From positions 1-64,000 of the forward strand of contig NZ_JACZFS010000010.1 in the NCBI RefSeq assembly GCF_014904795.1: a stretch of 64,000 nt of DNA, written 5' to 3'. The DNA is from Nisaea nitritireducens. GTDB taxonomy: Bacteria > Pseudomonadota > Alphaproteobacteria > Thalassobaculales > Thalassobaculaceae. Shown here one piece after another: positions 28,750-39,221 of the stretch. How positions within the stretch are numbered: the stretch's first letter is position 1; every line of letters starts with the position of its first letter. Under the pieces are notes generated by a model, which saw nothing but the letters and a program-made list of their open reading frames with translations, was not told where the DNA came from and did no database searches. The translations under genes were made by a program, and so were the position numbers.

Positions 28750-30153
28750 ATGCCGGTTTTCTCGGATGGTCTCGGACTTTCAGTCACAGCCTCCTCCGAG
28801 GAGGCTGCAGCAGCCTTCGGCGGAACCGTTGAGGGCTATGTCCGCTTCACCCGCGATGTCGGTGACCGTCTGAAAGGCACCCTGACGGCAGATCCGGACA
28901 TGCCTCTCGCACATGTGACCAAGGGCTATTTCATGAAGCTCTTCGGCACCAAGGCAATGGCCTTGCGGGCGGACAAGGCGCTCGGCACCGCAAAGGAACT
29001 CTCTTCCAGGATAGCCATCACCGACCGGGAGCAGGGACACCTCACCGCCCTCGACAACTGGTGTGCCGGCAATATCGACGGTGCGGCGGATGCCTGGGAG
29101 AGCGTCCTGCTCGACCACCCGACGGACATGCTCGCCCTCCGGCTGGCCCACTTCGCGCATTTCTATGCGGGTGACGGCACAAGGATGCGGGACAGCGTCG
29201 CCCGGGTCCTGCCCTCCTGGGACCGCTCACATCCGCTCTACGGCAACCTGATCGGCATGTACGGCTTCGGTCTCGAAGAGTCCGGCGATTACCGCCGTGG
29301 CGAGAGGATGGCCCGCGAAGCCGTTGATATCGACCCGAAGGACGCCTGGAGCGTCCATGCCGTCGCCCATGTGATGGAAATGGAAGGCCGGCACCGGGAA
29401 GGGATCGACTGGATCCAGGGGCTGGAGCCGCACTGGAGTTCCGTCCACAATTTCCGCTTCCATGTCTGGTGGCACCGCACGCTGTTCCACCTTGAGCGGT
29501 ATGAATTCGACACCGTGCTGGAGCTCTATGACAGCCAGGTCGCGAGCGACCTTGAGGCAGACCAGTATCTCGACGTGGTGAACGCGGCGGCTCTGCTCTG
29601 GCGGTTGGAGCTTTACGGCATCAAGGTCGGGCCGGAGCGCTGGTCCGCGCTGGCGGAGCTCGCCAAGAATCATCTGGACGACCACGAACTGGTCTTCGTC
29701 AGCCTGCATTACCTGATGGCACTGCTCGGCGCCGGCCGGATGGAGGAAGCGGGTGAGTTGGTCGAGAAACTACGCGCTTACGCCGATGACGAGGGCACCC
29801 GCGACCAGACCCAGGCCGCTGTGACACGGAAGGTCGGCCTCGCTCTGGCTGACGCCATGACCGCTATCCGCACCGGCAACCCGTCCCGCGCCGTCTCCCT
29901 GATCTGGCCGGTCCGCTACGACATCCGCGAGATCGGCGGCAGCCATGCCCAGCGCGACGTGTTCGAGGAAATGCTCGTCGATGCCAGCCTGAAGGGCAAC
30001 GATCCCCGCATCGCCCGCGCCCTGCTGGCCGAACGAACGACGCGGAAGCCGCACAGCGCCTGGAGCTGGCAGCGCTATGGGGATGCGTTGGGGGACACTC
30101 CCGAGGCGACGGGCGCCAAGGCCCGCGCGGACGAGCTGCTCGCGCAGGCTTGA
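28750..30153 (+). CDS. TTC38/StaR-like tetratricopeptide repeat protein
   Basis: A 467-residue all-helical protein that matches the TTC38 (tetratricopeptide repeat protein 38)/StaR-like family found in bacteria, plants and animals. Recognisable blocks are DHPTDMLALRLAHFAHFY, RDSVARVLPSW, YGFGLEESGDY, DPKDAWSVHAVAHVMEME, HVWWHRTLFHLE and GGSHAQRDVFEEML, in the order seen in human TTC38. There is no signal peptide or membrane helix. AGGAG precedes the ATG, and the 16-bp gap to kdsA suggests co-transcription. The biochemical function of the family is not known to me. Confidence 0.85.
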   Translation: MPVFSDGLGLSVTASSEEAAAAFGGTVEGYVRFTRDVGDRLKGTLTADPDMPLAHVTKGYFMKLFGTKAMALRADKALGTAKELSSRIAITDREQGHLTALDNWCAGNIDGAADAWESVLLDHPTDMLALRLAHFAHFYAGDGTRMRDSVARVLPSWDRSHPLYGNLIGMYGFGLEESGDYRRGERMAREAVDIDPKDAWSVHAVAHVMEMEGRHREGIDWIQGLEPHWSSVHNFRFHVWWHRTLFHLERYEFDTVLELYDSQVASDLEADQYLDVVNAAALLWRLELYGIKVGPERWSALAELAKNHLDDHELVFVSLHYLMALLGAGRMEEAGELVEKLRAYADDEGTRDQTQAAVTRKVGLALADAMTAIRTGNPSRAVSLIWPVRYDIREIGGSHAQRDVFEEMLVDASLKGNDPRIARALLAERTTRKPHSAWSWQRYGDALGDTPEATGAKARADELLAQA

Positions 30154-30172
30154 CGACGCCACTCATAATTGG

Positions 30173-30256
30173 TCGTCATCCCGGACCCCGATCCGGGATC
30201 CATGAACGTAGGCGGTGCGCGCCATCCATGGATCCCGATCTGCATCGGGATGACGA
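30173..30256. repeat. nested palindromic intergenic element (REP-like)
   Basis: Two nested perfect inverted repeats of 11 bp: outer arms TCGTCATCCCG (30173-30183) and CGGGATGACGA (30246-30256), inner arms CGGGATCCATG (30194-30204) and CATGGATCCCG (30227-30237). The short words GTCATCCCG and GGGATCCATG are typical of dispersed palindromes seen in alphaproteobacterial genomes. It lies between convergent genes, where it may act as a terminator or a mobile palindrome. Confidence 0.75.
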
Positions 30257-30291
30257 GTGTGTGTGGGCCCTAGTCCCGCATTCCCTGTTCC

Positions 30292-30729
30292 TCAGTCCAG
30301 CACCAGTTGCGGCGCGCCGTTCGAGGTCTTCTGCGGCGTTCTTCCCTCCGGCGTCAGGGTGCAGCTGACGCGCTGGCGGAAGGCTGAGAAGCTGTTGAAC
30401 GTCACCACGTCGACGGGCGCGTCGAAATGCAGGGTGGCGCGGAAGCGGGCGTGCATTTCGGTGGCGTAGACATCCAGCACTGTTGCCGTGAAGGGCTGGC
30501 CGAGATAGTGGCCGGTGACGCGGTCGCCTTTGGTGACCGGGCACCGGTCCTTCGGCCGCCGAGCCGCTGCTGACAGACTGTTCCAGTCCTTGAAACCCAA
30601 ATCATGGGCTATCCGTTCAAGGGACTGGCTGTGGGAAATGATGATCCCCTGTGCCGCGAGATCACGGCGCAATTCGCCGGCGCTGTATTTCAGATCCTCG
30701 ATGGAGGGGAGTGTATCGGTATCGGACAT
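30292..30729 (-). CDS. Glyoxalase_8-like small protein
   Basis: A 145-residue protein. Its N-terminal part (LKYSAGELRRDLAAQGIIISHSQSLERIAHDLGFKDWNSLSA, read in parts) matches the short helical unit annotated in databases as glyoxalase-related; the remainder has beta-rich strands (VTGHYLGQPFTATVLDV) and no glyoxalase active-site pattern that I can identify. The ATG at 30729 has AAAGG upstream. The real role is unknown; the family name should not be taken as enzyme activity. Confidence 0.6.
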   Translation of the reverse strand: MSDTDTLPSIEDLKYSAGELRRDLAAQGIIISHSQSLERIAHDLGFKDWNSLSAAARRPKDRCPVTKGDRVTGHYLGQPFTATVLDVYATEMHARFRATLHFDAPVDVVTFNSFSAFRQRVSCTLTPEGRTPQKTSNGAPQLVLD

Positions 30730-30914
30730 GACAAACCTTTCATCCACGCACATGCGGAAAGTGAATGGTGCTCGCCTTGCCATTCCCGCATGCCGGAGAC
30801 ATCGGTTTGATCATCGTCTTGAAGGGGATTTCACCGTGGCAGAGCCGCGAGCGGCGGGCATCCCCTAGCCCGTTCGCGGAAAATACCGGCAACGGCGCTC
30901 AAGTCAACAGATCC

Positions 30915-32837
<1,923 letters not shown>

Positions 32838-32858
32838 TAAAATTCGCGTGACAATTCA

Positions 32859-32887
32859 ACCCGGGGGCGATCAAGCCGCCTCCGGGT
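32859..32887 (+). terminator. hairpin downstream of eno
   Basis: A 10-bp stem (32859-32868 with 32878-32887, one G-U pair, 9-nt loop) rich in GC, 21 bp after the eno stop and followed by GTCCTTTTGG. The T-run is short, so a factor-assisted stop is equally possible. Confidence 0.6.
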
Positions 32888-32916
32888 GAGTCCTTTTGGC
32901 AACATGTTGTTCTGAT

Positions 32917-32942
32917 TGAGAACCTTAAATCGCAGGTTCTCA
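32917..32942. promoter_or_regulatory. perfect inverted repeat upstream of ftsB
   Basis: TGAGAACCT and AGGTTCTCA, 9-bp perfect arms with 8-bp spacer, 62 bp before the ftsB start. A third copy of the half-site word, GTTCT at 32909-32913, can also pair with the AGAAC in the left arm, so two alternative hairpins are possible. Confidence 0.45.
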
Positions 32943-33003
32943 TTACGTTCACGTTGACCGTCCGATTCGCGAGTGATTCACTCTGGATCATTGGAGACAG
33001 GTC

Positions 33004-33420
33004 ATGACCCTCGCATTCGAGATCAAGCGGCGCGCACGGCATGTGGTTGGCCCGGTAATCGGTTGCCTGCTCCTTGGCTATTTCGTTTTCCATTCCGTTG
33101 AGGGCGACCGCGGTATCCATGCCTGGCGTGCGCTCGACAGTAAGATTGAGGTCGCGGAAGCGAAGCTCGCCGTGCTGAAAGGCAAGCGCGAGGCGCTGGA
33201 AAAGAAGGTCGCCATGCTGCATCCGGACAGCATTGATCAGGACCTGCTGACAGAGCAGGCGCGCAGGGTGCTGAACTACCTCGATCAGGACGATTTCGTA
33301 ATTTCCGGGATGTCGGCCACCGGGGCGCCAAAATCAATTGGTGCAATGCAGCAAACCATTGATGCAGCGCAGCAATTTCCGAAAGTGCGCGCAATTTCAA
33401 CGGCTTCCGGCGCTAATTAA
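33004..33420 (+). CDS. ftsB: septum formation initiator FtsB/DivIC-like
   Basis: A 138-residue bitopic divisome protein that bridges FtsL and FtsQ. It has a short basic cytoplasmic start, one membrane segment (about residues 15-32), a coiled coil (DSKIEVAEAKLAVLKGKREALEKKV in pieces) and the conserved LHPDSIDQDLLTEQARRVLNYLDQDDFVI. The tail of about 35 residues is variable. It sits between eno and pdhA, a standard alphaproteobacterial position. A GGAGACAGGTC sequence lies before the ATG. Confidence 0.9.
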   Translation: MTLAFEIKRRARHVVGPVIGCLLLGYFVFHSVEGDRGIHAWRALDSKIEVAEAKLAVLKGKREALEKKVAMLHPDSIDQDLLTEQARRVLNYLDQDDFVISGMSATGAPKSIGAMQQTIDAAQQFPKVRAISTASGAN

Positions 33421-33453
33421 CCGTAAACAGGTTAAATATAGGATATCTGTTTA

Positions 33454-33480
33454 TTTTCAATAAGTTAACTCTATTGAAAA
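33454..33480. promoter_or_regulatory. perfect inverted repeat upstream of pdhA
   Basis: TTTTCAATA (33454-33462) and TATTGAAAA (33472-33480), 9-bp perfect arms separated by 9 bp that include GTTAAC, in an AT-rich 146-bp gap. It is 87 bp before pdhA. The two arms are 18 bp apart centre to centre; an operator for a PDH-operon regulator is one explanation, but the protein is unknown. Confidence 0.5.
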
Positions 33481-33566
33481 TCTAGGTAAATTGCATTACT
33501 TCTCTTCCTGTATTTTATGAGGTGTCAGTGTTCACCGACGCCTTGCTCCGCTCGAAAGGGAGAGAG

Positions 33567-34610
33567 ATGGCTCAAGCGAAGTCAGCTGCCGGCGCAGGCC
33601 GCAGCACACCCACACGGACTCGTAAATCCCGAGCTGCCAAGCCACCCAAGAACAATGCTGCGGAACTGCTGCCGTTTTACCGCGACATGCTGTTGATCCG
33701 CCGCTTCGAGGAGAAGGCGGGGCAGATGTACGGCATGGGGCTGATTGGCGGCTTCTGCCATCTCTATATCGGTCAGGAAGCCGTCGTCGTCGGTATGCAG
33801 TCGGCAATCGGCAAGGGCGACAAGGTTGTCACCAGCTACCGCGATCACGGTCACATGTTGGCTTGCGGCATGGATGCGCGCGGCGTCATGGCCGAGCTTA
33901 CCGGCCGGATTGGAGGGTACTCCAAGGGCAAGGGCGGTTCGATGCACATGTTCAGCCGCGAGAAGGACTTTTATGGCGGCCACGGCATCGTCGGTGCCCA
34001 GGTTCCGATCGGGGCGGGCCTCGCCTTCGCCAACAAGTATAACGGCTCGAACGAAGTCAGCCTGACCTATCTCGGAGACGGGGCTCTGAACCAGGGGCAG
34101 GTCTATGAGACGTTCAACATGGCTGCGCTCTGGAAGCTGCCGGTCATTTTCGTCATTGAAAACAACAAGTACGCCATGGGCACCGCGGTGACCCGGGCGG
34201 CAGCCGGTGTGTCGCTCTACCAGCGCGGCGCGGCTTACGGCATTCCGGGCGCGGAAGTGGACGGCATGGATGTCGTCGCCGTGCAGGAAGCGGCCGAGAA
34301 GGCGGTCAAGCACTGCCGCGCCGGCAAGGGCCCGTACATCTTGGAAATGAAGACCTACCGCTATCGCGGTCACTCCATGTCCGATCCGGCGAAATACCGG
34401 ACCAAGGACGAGGTCAACAAGATGCGTCAGGAGCATGACCCGATCGATCAGCTGCGGGCGACGCTGCTGGAAATCGGAGTCGAGGAAGACGAGCTGAAAG
34501 GCATCGACCGCGAGATCAAGGCGATCGTCACCGACGCCGCCGATTTTGCCCAGTCCAGCCCGGAGCCGGATCCTTCGGAACTCTTCACGGACATCCTGGT
34601 TGAAGCCTGA
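33567..34610 (+). CDS. pdhA: pyruvate dehydrogenase E1 component, alpha subunit
   Basis: Thiamine-diphosphate-dependent decarboxylase subunit; with PdhB it forms an alpha2beta2 E1. The 347-residue protein has a basic, low-complexity N-terminus, FCHLYIGQEA, the ThDP-binding GDGALNQGQVYETFNMAALW ending in ENNKYAMGT, and the loop YRYRGHSMSDP with conserved Ser/Asp positions. The ATG at 33567 has AAAGGGAGAG upstream; an ATG-less extension to 33522 is less likely. It is the first gene of pdhA-pdhB-pdhC. Confidence 0.97.
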   Translation: MAQAKSAAGAGRSTPTRTRKSRAAKPPKNNAAELLPFYRDMLLIRRFEEKAGQMYGMGLIGGFCHLYIGQEAVVVGMQSAIGKGDKVVTSYRDHGHMLACGMDARGVMAELTGRIGGYSKGKGGSMHMFSREKDFYGGHGIVGAQVPIGAGLAFANKYNGSNEVSLTYLGDGALNQGQVYETFNMAALWKLPVIFVIENNKYAMGTAVTRAAAGVSLYQRGAAYGIPGAEVDGMDVVAVQEAAEKAVKHCRAGKGPYILEMKTYRYRGHSMSDPAKYRTKDEVNKMRQEHDPIDQLRATLLEIGVEEDELKGIDREIKAIVTDAADFAQSSPEPDPSELFTDILVEA

Positions 34611-34665
34611 GTAAGCGCGTGCTGCTCGCGCAGGGTTCTGCGCGGCGCCGCGGGAGGAAAAACGA

Positions 34666-36078
34666 ATGAGCGTACAAATCCTGATGCCGGCCCTGTCGCC
34701 GACCATGACCGAAGGCAAGCTTGCCACCTGGATGGTCAAGGAAGGGGACAGCGTTTCCGCCGGTGACGTGATTGCCGAGATCGAAACCGACAAGGCGACC
34801 ATGGAAGTGGAAGCCGTGGACGAAGGGGTTATCGGCAAGATCCTGATCGCCGCCGGAACCGATGCCGTGGCGGTGAATACGCCGATTGCCGTGCTGCTGG
34901 AAGAGGGCGAGGACGCAAGCGCCGTCGACACTGCACCGGCCGCGCCGGCTCCAGCCGCCGCAGAGGCACCGGCTGCCCAGCCTGCTCCCGCCGCCGCAGA
35001 GGCACCGGCTGCCCAGCCTGCTCCCGCCGCTGCTGCACCGGCTGCACCGGCCGCCGTTGTGCCGGCAAGCGATGAGGACAAGTATTTCGACGAGGTCAAG
35101 ACCCAGACCATCCGGGAGGCCTTGCGCGATGCCATGGCCGAGGAAATGCGCACCGATGAGGCCGTTTTCGTCATGGGCGAAGAGGTCGCGGAATATCAGG
35201 GTGCCTACAAGGTAACCCAGGGCCTGCTGCAGGAGTTCGGCGACAAGCGGGTGATCGACACGCCGATCACCGAGCACGGCTTTGCCGGTCTCGCCGTCGG
35301 TGCGGCCTTCGGCGGTTTGAAGCCGGTCGTCGAGTTCATGACGTTCAACTTCGCCATGCAGGCGATCGACCACATCATCAATTCAGCGGCAAAGACACGG
35401 TACATGTCCGGCGGCCAGATGGGCTGTCACATGGTGTTCCGCGGCCCGAACGGTGCCGCAGCCCGGGTCGGCGCGCAGCACTCCCAGTGCTATGCCAGCT
35501 GGTACGCGCATTGCCCGGGTCTGAAGGTGGTCTCCCCATATTCGGCGGCTGACGCCAAGGGGTTGCTGAAATCCGCCATCCGCGATCCGAACCCGGTGAT
35601 CTTCCTCGAAAACGAGGTGCTCTACGGCCAGTCCTTCGACGTGCCTGTGAGCGAGGACTTCACCGTGCCGATCGGCAAGGCCAAGGTCGTGCGCGAAGGC
35701 ACGGACGTGACCATCACGGCCTTTTCCATCATGGTCGGCAAGGCGCTGCAGGCGGCTGAGAAACTGGCGGAGCAGGGCATCAGTGCCGAGGTCGTCGATC
35801 TGCGCACCATTCGCCCGCTCGATACCGCGACGATTGTCGCATCGGTACAGAAGACCAACCGTCTCGTTACCTGCGAGGAAGGCTGGGCGGCTTGCGGTAT
35901 CGGCTCCGAGATCGCTGCGCTGGTGATGGAGCAGGCCTTCGACCATCTCGACGCGCCGGTTGCGCGTGTCGCGGGTCAGGATGTGCCGATGCCGTACGCG
36001 GCCAATCTGGAAGCAATGGCTCTGCCGCAGGTGGATAACATCATCGAGGCGGCAAAGTCCGTCTGCTATCGCGGTTAA
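34666..36078 (+). CDS. pdhB: pyruvate dehydrogenase E1 component, beta subunit with N-terminal lipoyl domain
   Basis: A 470-residue beta subunit with an unusual extra N-terminal lipoyl domain, as in other alphaproteobacteria. The lipoyl domain (residues 1-80) has [10 protein letters not shown] with Lys43 as the lipoylated residue. An Ala/Pro linker (about 85-135) contains a 36-bp tandem repeat. The E1-beta part has [33 protein letters not shown] and, later, [17 protein letters not shown] precedes the ATG. It lies 55 bp after pdhA and 12 bp before pdhC. Confidence 0.97.
   Translation: MSVQILMPALSPTMTEGKLATWMVKEGDSVSAGDVIAEIETDKATMEVEAVDEGVIGKILIAAGTDAVAVNTPIAVLLEEGEDASAVDTAPAAPAPAAAEAPAAQPAPAAAEAPAAQPAPAAAAPAAPAAVVPASDEDKYFDEVKTQTIREALRDAMAEEMRTDEAVFVMGEEVAEYQGAYKVTQGLLQEFGDKRVIDTPITEHGFAGLAVGAAFGGLKPVVEFMTFNFAMQAIDHIINSAAKTRYMSGGQMGCHMVFRGPNGAAARVGAQHSQCYASWYAHCPGLKVVSPYSAADAKGLLKSAIRDPNPVIFLENEVLYGQSFDVPVSEDFTVPIGKAKVVREGTDVTITAFSIMVGKALQAAEKLAEQGISAEVVDLRTIRPLDTATIVASVQKTNRLVTCEEGWAACGIGSEIAALVMEQAFDHLDAPVARVAGQDVPMPYAANLEAMALPQVDNIIEAAKSVCYRG
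34951..35022 (+). repeat. 36-bp tandem repeat in the pdhB linker
   Basis: Two near-identical 36-bp copies (34951-34986 and 34987-35022), encoding a 12-residue Ala/Pro unit with one Glu and one Gln, followed by a shorter related stretch. The repeat is in frame, so copy number changes would only lengthen the swinging linker. Confidence 0.9.
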
Positions 36079-36090
36079 GGGAGAGAGACA

Positions 36091-37413
36091 ATGGCTATAT
36101 CCGTTCTGATGCCAGCCCTGTCACCGACCATGACCGAGGGCAAGCTCGCCACCTGGCTGGTGGCCGTGGGCGACAAGATTTCCGCCGGTGATGTGATCGC
36201 CGAGATCGAAACCGACAAGGCAACCATGGAAGTCGAAGCGGTCGACGAAGGCGTGCTCGGCAAGATCATCGTTGCCGCCGGTACCGACAACGTCGCGGTT
36301 AACGCTCCGATTGCCGTGATCCTTGAAGAAGGCGAAGACGCCGGCAGCGTCGACATGGATGCCGTCGCCGGCAGTGGCGGCCCCGCTCCGAAAGCGGAAG
36401 CCAAGGCGGAACCGGCTCCCGCTCCGGCCGCCGCGGCTCCTACGCCCACAGCTCCAGCGCCCAAACCTGCTCCGGCCCCGGCCGCTTCGTCCGGAGACCG
36501 CGTGTTCGCCAGCCCGCTGGCCCGCCGTATGGCGGAGCAGGCCGGTCTTGATCTTGGTCAGATCACGGGCTCCGGCCCGAACGGCCGGATTGTGAAGCAC
36601 GATATCGAGGACGCCATTGCTGGCGGTACCGGGAAGGCTGCTCCGGCCGCTGCCCCTGCACCGGCTGCGGCTGCACAGGCTCCGGCGCCCTCTCTCGGCG
36701 CCGCGCCGAGCCCGGACGTTCCGGGGCTGCCGGCCTTCGACGAAATTCCGAACACCACCATGCGCAAGGTCATTGCCAAGCGTCTGACCGAGTCCAAGCA
36801 GTTCGCCCCGCACTTCTATCTGACCGTCGATTGCGAGATCGACGCCCTGTTGAACGTGCGCAAGGAACTCAACGCCAAGCTCGACGGGGAGAAGGTCTCG
36901 GTAAACGACCTTGTCATCAAGGCATCCGCGCAAGCTCTCAAGAAAGTACCGGCGGCCAATGCCAGCTGGACCGACGAGGCGATCCGGATCTTCAAGTCCG
37001 TCGATATCTCGGTTGCGGTCGCTATCGAGGGCGGTCTGATTACCCCGGTTATCCGTGATGCGCAGAACAAGGGCGCACTCGACATTGCCCGGGAAATGAA
37101 GGACCTCGCGTCCCGTGCCCGCGACGGCAAGCTGATGCCCGAGGAATACCAGGGCGGCACCTTCTCGATTTCCAATCTCGGCATGTTCGGGATCAAGGAT
37201 TTCTGTGCCGTGATCAACCCGCCACAAGGCGCGATCCTGGCCATCGGTGCCGGCGAACAGCGCCCGGTTGTGAAGGACGGCGCGCTGGCTGTTGCCACGG
37301 TCATGAGCTGTACCCTCTCGGTCGACCACCGGGTTGTTGACGGTGCGGTCGGGGCCGAGTTCCTGGCTGCCTTCAAGAAGCTGATCGAAGATCCGCTGAC
37401 CATGCTGCTCTGA
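36091..37413 (+). CDS. pdhC: dihydrolipoamide acetyltransferase (E2) of pyruvate dehydrogenase
   Basis: A 440-residue core subunit that transfers acetyl groups from lipoate to CoA. Domains in order: lipoyl domain (1-80, Lys43 in [10 protein letters not shown]), Ala/Pro linker, peripheral-subunit-binding domain (about 135-172, with SPLARRMAEQAGLDL and GSGPNGRI), second Ala/Pro linker and catalytic domain (about 215-440) with the active-site DHRVVDGA. Its lipoyl domain is nearly identical to that of PdhB, including at DNA level. It lies 12 bp after pdhB. Confidence 0.98.
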   Translation: MAISVLMPALSPTMTEGKLATWLVAVGDKISAGDVIAEIETDKATMEVEAVDEGVLGKIIVAAGTDNVAVNAPIAVILEEGEDAGSVDMDAVAGSGGPAPKAEAKAEPAPAPAAAAPTPTAPAPKPAPAPAASSGDRVFASPLARRMAEQAGLDLGQITGSGPNGRIVKHDIEDAIAGGTGKAAPAAAPAPAAAAQAPAPSLGAAPSPDVPGLPAFDEIPNTTMRKVIAKRLTESKQFAPHFYLTVDCEIDALLNVRKELNAKLDGEKVSVNDLVIKASAQALKKVPAANASWTDEAIRIFKSVDISVAVAIEGGLITPVIRDAQNKGALDIAREMKDLASRARDGKLMPEEYQGGTFSISNLGMFGIKDFCAVINPPQGAILAIGAGEQRPVVKDGALAVATVMSCTLSVDHRVVDGAVGAEFLAAFKKLIEDPLTMLL

Positions 37414-37512
37414 GGACTCGGGCGGCGGATAGCCGCTCGTTCCGTTCCAGGCGTTTCCAATATCCGGAGCCGTGCAGGCCCAAGAGGCGGCGGCTTCGAT
37501 CCGGAGGAAGTT

Positions 37513-38910
37513 ATGGCTGATACCCAGTTCGATATCCTTGTCATCGGCGGCGGCCCGGGCGGGTACGTTTCCGCGATCCGCGCAGCCCAGCTCGGCATGA
37601 AGACAGCGCTGGTCGAGCGCGAACATCTTGGCGGTATCTGCCTTAACTGGGGCTGCATTCCGACAAAGGCGCTACTTCGCTCCGCCGAAATCTTCGATCA
37701 CATGAAGCATGCCGAGAGCTTCGGCCTCAGTGCCGGGAATATCGGCTTCGACCTCGACAAGGTGGTTCAGCGCTCTCGCGGTGTCGCCAAGCAGCTCAAT
37801 CAGGGCGTCGGCCATCTGCTCAAGAAGAACAAGGTCACGGTCTTCATGGCGGCCGCCAAGCTCGCCGGCTCCGGCAAGGTGGAGATCGACGAGAAGGGCA
37901 AGAAGCAGAGCCTTTCCGCCAAGCACATCATCCTTGCCACCGGTGCCCGCGCCCGCGATCTGCCGGGCCTCGAAGCGGACGGAAAGCTGGTCTGGAACTA
38001 CAAGCACGCGCTGGTCGCGGACACCATGCCGAAGCGACTTCTGGTCATCGGGTCGGGCGCTATCGGAATTGAATTTGCCAGCTTCTTCAATAGTCTCGGA
38101 TCCGACGTTACAGTGGTAGAGGTGATGGATCGGGTGCTTCCGGTCGAGGATGCCGAGATCTCAGGCCTGGCTCACAAGGCCTTCGAGAAGAAGGGCATGA
38201 AGATCATGACCGGGGCCACGGTTAAGGGCCTCAAGCGCGGCGCCAAGGAAGTCGTGGCGACCATCGAGAAGGGCGGCAAGTCGACCGAGCAAACCTTCGA
38301 CCGGGTGATTTCCGCTGTCGGTATCGTCGGCAATGTCGAGGATCTCGGGCTGGAAGGCACCAAGGTGAAAGTCGACCGGACCCATGTTGTGATCGACGAG
38401 TGGTGCCGTACCGGCGAGCCGGGCGTCTATGCCATCGGCGATATTGCCGGAGCGCCCTGGCTGGCCCACAAGGCGAGCCACGAAGGCGTTATCTGCATTG
38501 AGAAGATCGCCGGTCTGAAGGATGTGCATCCGCTCGACGTGAAACGTATTCCGGGCTGCACCTATTGCCAGCCGCAGGTCGCCAGCGTCGGTCTGACCGA
38601 GGCGGCGGCTAAAGAGGCCGGGTATGAACTGAAGGTCGGCCGTTTCCCGTTCATTGGCAATGGCAAGGCGATTGCTCTTGGCGAGCCGGAAGGCATGGTG
38701 AAAACCGTGTTCGATGCCAAGACCGGGGAATTGCTCGGAGCGCATATGATCGGCGCCGAGGTGACCGAGTTGATCCAGGGCTACAGCGTTGCCAAAACGC
38801 TGGAGACCACGGAAGTGGATCTGATGCACACGGTGTTCCCGCATCCGACCCTGAGCGAGATGATGCACGAGTCGGTCCTTGACGCTTATGGGCGTGCGGT
38901 CCACTTCTAG
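37513..38910 (+). CDS. lpd: dihydrolipoamide dehydrogenase (E3)
   Basis: A 465-residue FAD flavoprotein that reoxidises dihydrolipoyl domains and reduces NAD+. It has the N-terminal FAD Rossmann motif VIGGGPGGY, the redox disulfide GGICLNWGCIPTKAL, a second GSGAIGIE Rossmann motif for NAD, and the C-terminal HPTLSEMMHE with the catalytic His-Glu pair. It begins 99 bp after pdhC, and probably belongs to the same transcript or has its own weak promoter in that gap. Confidence 0.97.
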   Translation: MADTQFDILVIGGGPGGYVSAIRAAQLGMKTALVEREHLGGICLNWGCIPTKALLRSAEIFDHMKHAESFGLSAGNIGFDLDKVVQRSRGVAKQLNQGVGHLLKKNKVTVFMAAAKLAGSGKVEIDEKGKKQSLSAKHIILATGARARDLPGLEADGKLVWNYKHALVADTMPKRLLVIGSGAIGIEFASFFNSLGSDVTVVEVMDRVLPVEDAEISGLAHKAFEKKGMKIMTGATVKGLKRGAKEVVATIEKGGKSTEQTFDRVISAVGIVGNVEDLGLEGTKVKVDRTHVVIDEWCRTGEPGVYAIGDIAGAPWLAHKASHEGVICIEKIAGLKDVHPLDVKRIPGCTYCQPQVASVGLTEAAAKEAGYELKVGRFPFIGNGKAIALGEPEGMVKTVFDAKTGELLGAHMIGAEVTELIQGYSVAKTLETTEVDLMHTVFPHPTLSEMMHESVLDAYGRAVHF

Positions 38911-38957
38911 TTTGATTGCGGCCGTTTAGCGGCCTTGCACAATGCGGGTATGACCTA

Positions 38958-39221
38958 ATGGATCTGGACCTCAAACGGATCAAGGCACTGGAAGGCGTGA
39001 CGGCTATCCTGGTGCGGAGTAGCGCGGAATCCGAGGGTGACATCTCTCAGGAGCTGGTCATCAAGGTGAACTTCCCACTGGACGGTCCGGACGGCGGCAA
39101 GCACCGTAAGAAGGCGGATGCGGTCATCGAGACTGCGGAAGACGTGATCTCCGGGGGCGATTATTTCGACCGCGTCACGATCGAGCAGGTCCTCTGGTCG
39201 CGGGAAAGAGAGCTGCAATGA
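38958..39221 (+). CDS. 87-residue protein of unknown function between lpd and lipA
   Basis: A small acidic-basic alternating protein ([19 protein letters not shown], then [25 protein letters not shown] and [20 protein letters not shown]). It appears to be a single alpha/beta domain with no cysteine, signal peptide or membrane segment. Its stop overlaps the lipA start as ATGA, so the two are translationally coupled. I do not recognise a family. Its position between E3 and lipoyl synthase suggests a link with lipoylation or the PDH complex, which is inference from context only. Confidence 0.7.
   Translation: MDLDLKRIKALEGVTAILVRSSAESEGDISQELVIKVNFPLDGPDGGKHRKKADAVIETAEDVISGGDYFDRVTIEQVLWSRERELQ

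Noticed and set aside
38911-38957. Short GGCCG/CGGCC hairpin after lpd as a terminator
   Set aside because: The stem is only 5 bp and there is no U-tract; the next gene likely continues the transcript.
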